Shown: positions 15,354 through 18,072 of the stretch, in pieces
How the letters are laid out: every line of letters begins with the position of its first letter
Position numbering within the stretch: position 1 is the first letter of the stretch
Source of the DNA: Flavobacterium psychrophilum
GTDB lineage: Bacteria; Bacteroidota; Bacteroidia; Flavobacteriales; Flavobacteriaceae
Assembly (NCBI GenBank): GCA_945905915.1
Contig: CAMDQL010000033.1
Coordinates: 1 to 18,072, forward strand
Direction: 5' to 3'
DNA: 18,072 nucleotides
Position numbers and translations under genes: made by a program
Notes under the pieces: model-generated
Databases searched by the model: none
What the model saw: only the letters and a program-made list of their open reading frames with translations
Told to the model about the DNA's origin: nothing

Positions 15354-15773
15354 CTATAAAAATTTTGCAAGTAATTCTGGAGAAGGAACTAAACACGCCT
15401 CTTTTTTTCCATACCATTTATATCGGTTTTTTGCCACATAATCATAAACATAATCTCTTAATACAGTTGGTAAAATTTGAAATAAAGTAGCTAATGTAAA
15501 AATTCCTTCTAGTCCTTTGGCAATTTCCAAAGCAGCGGAAGATTTATAATAATAGGCAACTTCAGGTTCATATAAAATAACACTGTCAATATGTATTGGG
15601 TTTATGCCAATGTGTTTTAAAATAGTTTGACCTAAATCCGATTGTAATGCAACAAACCTAAAAAGATCGTTTTTATCATGTTTAATTACATAATGAACTG
15701 AAGCATCGCACAGGTTGCATACACCATCAAACAGTATAATTTTTTTTCCTTTTGGTAAATTTTGAAGTTCCAT
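15354..15773 (-). CDS. DCC-family (DUF393) thiol-disulfide oxidoreductase-like protein
   Basis: The product has 139 residues and no signal peptide. The family signature is at the N-terminus: ILFDGVCNLCDASVHYVI, where FDGVCNLC gives a CxxC pair, Cys19 and Cys22. RFVALQSDLGQTIL (39-52) follows and the family ending KNRYKWYGKKEACLVP lies near the C-terminus, with a third Cys. The family is predicted to have a thioredoxin-like fold and thiol redox activity, but its substrates are not established. It lies 8 bases downstream of mutS2 on the same strand, so the two form an operon driven by the mutS2 promoter. A functional link to MutS2 is not implied by sequence. Confidence 0.88.
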   Translation of the reverse strand: MELQNLPKGKKIILFDGVCNLCDASVHYVIKHDKNDLFRFVALQSDLGQTILKHIGINPIHIDSVILYEPEVAYYYKSSAALEIAKGLEGIFTLATLFQILPTVLRDYVYDYVAKNRYKWYGKKEACLVPSPELLAKFL

Positions 15774-15781
15774 AAATACAA

Positions 15782-17950
15782 TTAAATTGGCTGAACATAT
15801 TCTAATTGATCGATACTCACTTTTGAAGTAAAAATTCCGTAATTAACAGTGGCTTTATTCTTTTCAATAGTATCGATAGTACCAATTGCTTTTCCGTCTA
15901 TCATTCGCACTCGATCGCCTACTTTTAGAATTACTTTTGGTTTATTATCTTCTTCAATTTTAGCCTTGATTTTCTTTTCCTTTTTAACGGTTCGAATTTC
16001 TTCTACTTTTACTTTAACTTCCTCAACAACTTTTTTCTGAATAACTTCTTTAACCTTTTTCTCTTTTACAGATAATTTTCTACGTTTGGAATTTTCAATT
16101 TCAACCATTTTTAAAAATTCTCCGATGAGTATTTTTTTATCTTTATTATTGAAATAACTCTCCGAAATATCATCAATTTTTTGTCCAATATAGATTAATC
16201 GTTGGTTAGCATCATATAATTCTTGATAGCGCTCTAATTTATCCTGAATTTTCGCGTTAATAGTTTCCATTTTTTTGCTTTCTTCACGTGCTTTTGTTTC
16301 TTCTTCTTTAAGATTTAAAGACGTTTTTTCAAGTTTAGAACGCTCTTTTTGTAAGGTAGCTATGGTTTTATCAAATCGTACTTTTCCTCCTTCAATTTTC
16401 TTCTTTGCACGATTTATTAATCCATACGGAATCCCATTTTTTTGAGCGACTTCAAATGTAAATGAACTACCTGCCTGACCTAGTATTAATTTATACATAG
16501 GTTCTAATGATTTTTCATCAAAAAGCATATTTGCATTTGAAGCAAATGGTAATTCGTTAGCTAGAATTTTTAAATTGCTATAATGTGTTGTTATAATTCC
16601 AAATGCTTCTCTATCATAAAATTCTTCTAGAAAGGTTTCAGCTAAAGCACCGCCCAATTCTGGATCAGAACCAGTTCCAAATTCATCAATTAAAAATAAC
16701 GTTTTTGAATTACATTTTTTTAAGAAGTAATTCATGTTTTTCAAACGATAACTATAGGTACTCAAATGATTTTCAATCGATTGATTGTCGCCAATATCGG
16801 TTAATATTCGATCAAATAAAAAGGTTTCGCTTCGTTCATGAACAGGAATTAAGATGCCACATTGCAGCATCAATTGGAGTAGGCCAACTGTTTTCAATGA
16901 GATTGTTTTTCCGCCGGCATTGGGACCAGAAATTACAATTATTCGATTTTCATTTTGTAATTCAATCGTTTGTGGATAGGTAATTTCGTTTTTCTCTTTA
17001 TTATTTAAATATAAAATGGGATGAAACGCTTCTCTAAAAAACAATCTCTTTTCATCAGTTATTGTGGGAAGAATTCCGTTGATTTTATTGGCATATTTGG
17101 CTTTGGCAGCGATAACATCTACATCACTAAGTAACTCTTGATAAGCGGTTATGGTTTCTATAAAGGGTCTGACTTCATTGGTTAAACGTTTTAAAATACG
17201 CATGATTTCTTCACGTTCTTCAAATTCTAAATTGTTCAATTCACGAGAATAACGCTGAGCAGCTTCGGGTTCAATATAGGCAATGCTTCCCGTTTTTGAA
17301 GTTCCTAAAATGGATCCTTTTACTTTTCTTCGATACATGGCTAAAACAGCTAAAACTCTTCTGTTTTCTACAACTGTTTCTTTGATATCGTCTAAATATC
17401 CTAATGAATTATATTGGCTTAAAGCCGTTCCAAAGCTTTGATTTATTTTTCCACGCACCACATTAATACTTCGTCTAATGTCAATTAAATCGGGTGATGC
17501 ATTGTCTTTTATGATTCCGAATTTATCAACTACTTCATCAATTCGTTGAATAATTAACTTTACACATTCAATTGATGCAGTTCGTTTGTATAAATTTGGA
17601 TAATAGGTCTCAAATTTCTTCAAAAACTGAATTAATGTAATGGCTGTTTCGGTAAGGTTAGAAATTTTCTTAAAACTAGCGACTTCTAAAAAGCTATCTT
17701 CAATTCCTAAAAATTTTAATTCGTAATTAATATTTTCAAACCCATGATTTGGAATTACATTATTATTTGAAAAAGATGAGAGATATTCTGCTGTTTGTTG
17801 CAAATTGATTAACAATTCCGTTTTATCATTAAATGGAGTAATTGCCAAAGCTTTTGTTTCGCCAATATCTGTATTACAGCGACTTGCGACAGTTTCTAAT
17901 ATGGTTTCAAATTCTAAATCTTGAAGTGTCTTTTGAGTAATCGAAATCAT
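15782..17950 (-). CDS. mutS2: MutS2-family DNA-binding ATPase lacking the Smr domain
   Basis: The product has 722 residues. An N-terminal helical core (about 1-290) includes the clamp-like DIRRSINVVRGKINQSF and the conserved GSILGTSKTGSIAYIEP region (212-228). The ATPase domain follows, with Walker A GPNAGGKT (342-349), Walker B LFLIDE (418-423, Asp422 and Glu423), the dimer signature ENHLSTYS and the switch His456 in TTHYSNLK. A coiled coil (about 515-610) leads to a Lys/Glu/Val-rich linker (about 630-675) and a small KOW-like beta domain (VGDRVRMIDGKAIGTIDTIE). MutS2 proteins act in recombination control or rescue of collided ribosomes. Most full-length members (about 780 residues) end in a Smr domain with an LDLRG nuclease motif; this one stops after the beta domain and has none. 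It has no mismatch-recognition domain, so it is not MutS1. Confidence 0.93.
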   Translation of the reverse strand: MISITQKTLQDLEFETILETVASRCNTDIGETKALAITPFNDKTELLINLQQTAEYLSSFSNNNVIPNHGFENINYELKFLGIEDSFLEVASFKKISNLTETAITLIQFLKKFETYYPNLYKRTASIECVKLIIQRIDEVVDKFGIIKDNASPDLIDIRRSINVVRGKINQSFGTALSQYNSLGYLDDIKETVVENRRVLAVLAMYRRKVKGSILGTSKTGSIAYIEPEAAQRYSRELNNLEFEEREEIMRILKRLTNEVRPFIETITAYQELLSDVDVIAAKAKYANKINGILPTITDEKRLFFREAFHPILYLNNKEKNEITYPQTIELQNENRIIVISGPNAGGKTISLKTVGLLQLMLQCGILIPVHERSETFLFDRILTDIGDNQSIENHLSTYSYRLKNMNYFLKKCNSKTLFLIDEFGTGSDPELGGALAETFLEEFYDREAFGIITTHYSNLKILANELPFASNANMLFDEKSLEPMYKLILGQAGSSFTFEVAQKNGIPYGLINRAKKKIEGGKVRFDKTIATLQKERSKLEKTSLNLKEEETKAREESKKMETINAKIQDKLERYQELYDANQRLIYIGQKIDDISESYFNNKDKKILIGEFLKMVEIENSKRRKLSVKEKKVKEVIQKKVVEEVKVKVEEIRTVKKEKKIKAKIEEDNKPKVILKVGDRVRMIDGKAIGTIDTIEKNKATVNYGIFTSKVSIDQLEYVQPI

Positions 17951-17969
17951 TTTTCTTTTTCTATATGGT

Positions 17970-18001
17970 CAAAGTTACAAAGTAATAAAGCCATATTGCA
18001 A
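17970..18001 (-). promoter_or_regulatory. Promoter of the mutS2-DCC operon
   Basis: On the minus strand, TTG (18001-17999) is followed after 21 bases by TAACTTTG (17977-17970). This matches the Flavobacterium arrangement TTG-N17-23-TAnnTTTG in both elements and spacing. The -7 element ends 19 bases before the mutS2 ATG, leaving a short leader. Confidence 0.75.
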
Positions 18002-18011
18002 TAGAAATTTA

Positions 18012-18019
18012 TATTTTTG
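18012..18019 (+). promoter_or_regulatory. Candidate -7 element for the divergent gene (TATTTTTG)
   Basis: TATTTTTG matches TAnnTTTG and lies 14 bases before the ATG at 18034. The nearest TTG (17996-17998) is only 13 bases upstream, shorter than usual, so the promoter is tentative. It would overlap the upstream part of the mutS2 promoter region. Confidence 0.35.
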
Positions 18020-18033
18020 GTAAAATTTATAAA

Positions 18034-18072
18034 ATGTTTATTAAAAATCAATCCTGGAATAATCAATTAAAG
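18034..18072 (+). CDS. Start of a divergent gene, cut by the window edge (possibly uracil-DNA glycosylase)
   Basis: Thirteen codons from an ATG remain open to the window edge, reading MFIKNQSWNNQLK. The sequence lies divergent from mutS2 with an 83-base gap. A Ser-Trp followed by a helix near the N-terminus is compatible with the start of Bacteroidota uracil-DNA glycosylases, but thirteen residues cannot establish identity. It could also be a chance start. Confidence 0.35.
   Translation, partial: MFIKNQSWNNQLK

Noticed and set aside
16603..16983. Plus-strand 126-codon open frame inside mutS2
   Set aside because: It is antisense to the conserved ATPase region of MutS2, its His/Gln/Arg-rich product resembles no protein, and it has no promoter or start signal.
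1..18072. Defence island, prophage, insertion sequence or CRISPR array
   Set aside because: Nearly all coding space is taken by recognised housekeeping or envelope genes. No transposase or integrase motifs, terminal inverted repeats, tRNA attachment site or regularly spaced repeats were seen, and the base composition looks even by eye.

Overview
This window looks like ordinary core chromosome from a Flavobacterium-like member of the Bacteroidota (Flavobacteriaceae). The DNA is very AT-rich. Several starts sit a short distance behind TAnnTTTG-type -7 elements, the Bacteroidota sigma pattern, and Shine-Dalgarno sequences are weak or absent. One protein carries a C-terminal type IX secretion sorting domain. 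An LptD-like N-terminus, a bacillithiol pathway enzyme and a MutS2 without a Smr domain fit the same group. I see no transposase, integrase, phage gene, tRNA, rRNA or CRISPR array.

Layout. (1) 1-315, minus strand: the N-terminal part of an LptD-like LPS-assembly protein, starting at TTG. (2) 387-7401, plus strand: a tightly packed run of eight genes. These are two tandem N-acetylmuramoyl-L-alanine amidases, an MCE/MlaD-type lipid-transport protein (TTG start), an HdrC-like membrane iron-sulfur protein, a small HAD-type hydrolase, an HdrB-like cysteine-rich protein, a small secreted Cys protein, and a 160-residue conserved soluble protein. A strong hairpin terminator follows at 7425-7463. (3) 7483-12455, plus strand: a GH3/beta-lactamase-fold two-domain protein, a DUF1801 protein, bshA (bacillithiol synthesis) and a PrcB-like lipoprotein overlapping bshA. 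They end at a near-perfect hairpin (12454-12485) shared with a convergent outer-membrane beta-barrel gene (12495-12986, minus). (4) 13132-15163, plus strand: aroC (chorismate synthase) and a T9SS cargo protein with a LamG-like domain, followed by a terminator. (5) 15354-17950, minus strand: mutS2 followed by a DCC-family thiol-disulfide protein. A well-formed promoter lies upstream of mutS2. A divergent gene begins at 18034 and runs off the window.

How the genes relate. The left half has a cell-envelope theme: LPS export (LptD), peptidoglycan cleavage (amidases), phospholipid trafficking (MCE), and a periplasmic GH3/serine-hydrolase fusion suited to muropeptide turnover. The split HdrC/HdrB-like pair probably forms one membrane redox complex with an unknown electron partner. 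bshA supplies the low-molecular-weight thiol of the cell, and aroC supplies aromatic precursors.

I did not find a convincing undescribed defence or mobile system. The points most worth a second look are the amidase duplication, the Hdr-like pair interrupted by a HAD gene, two TTG starts that coincide with promoter-like motifs, the Smr-less MutS2, and a short start-less membrane-type reading frame at 15196-15318.
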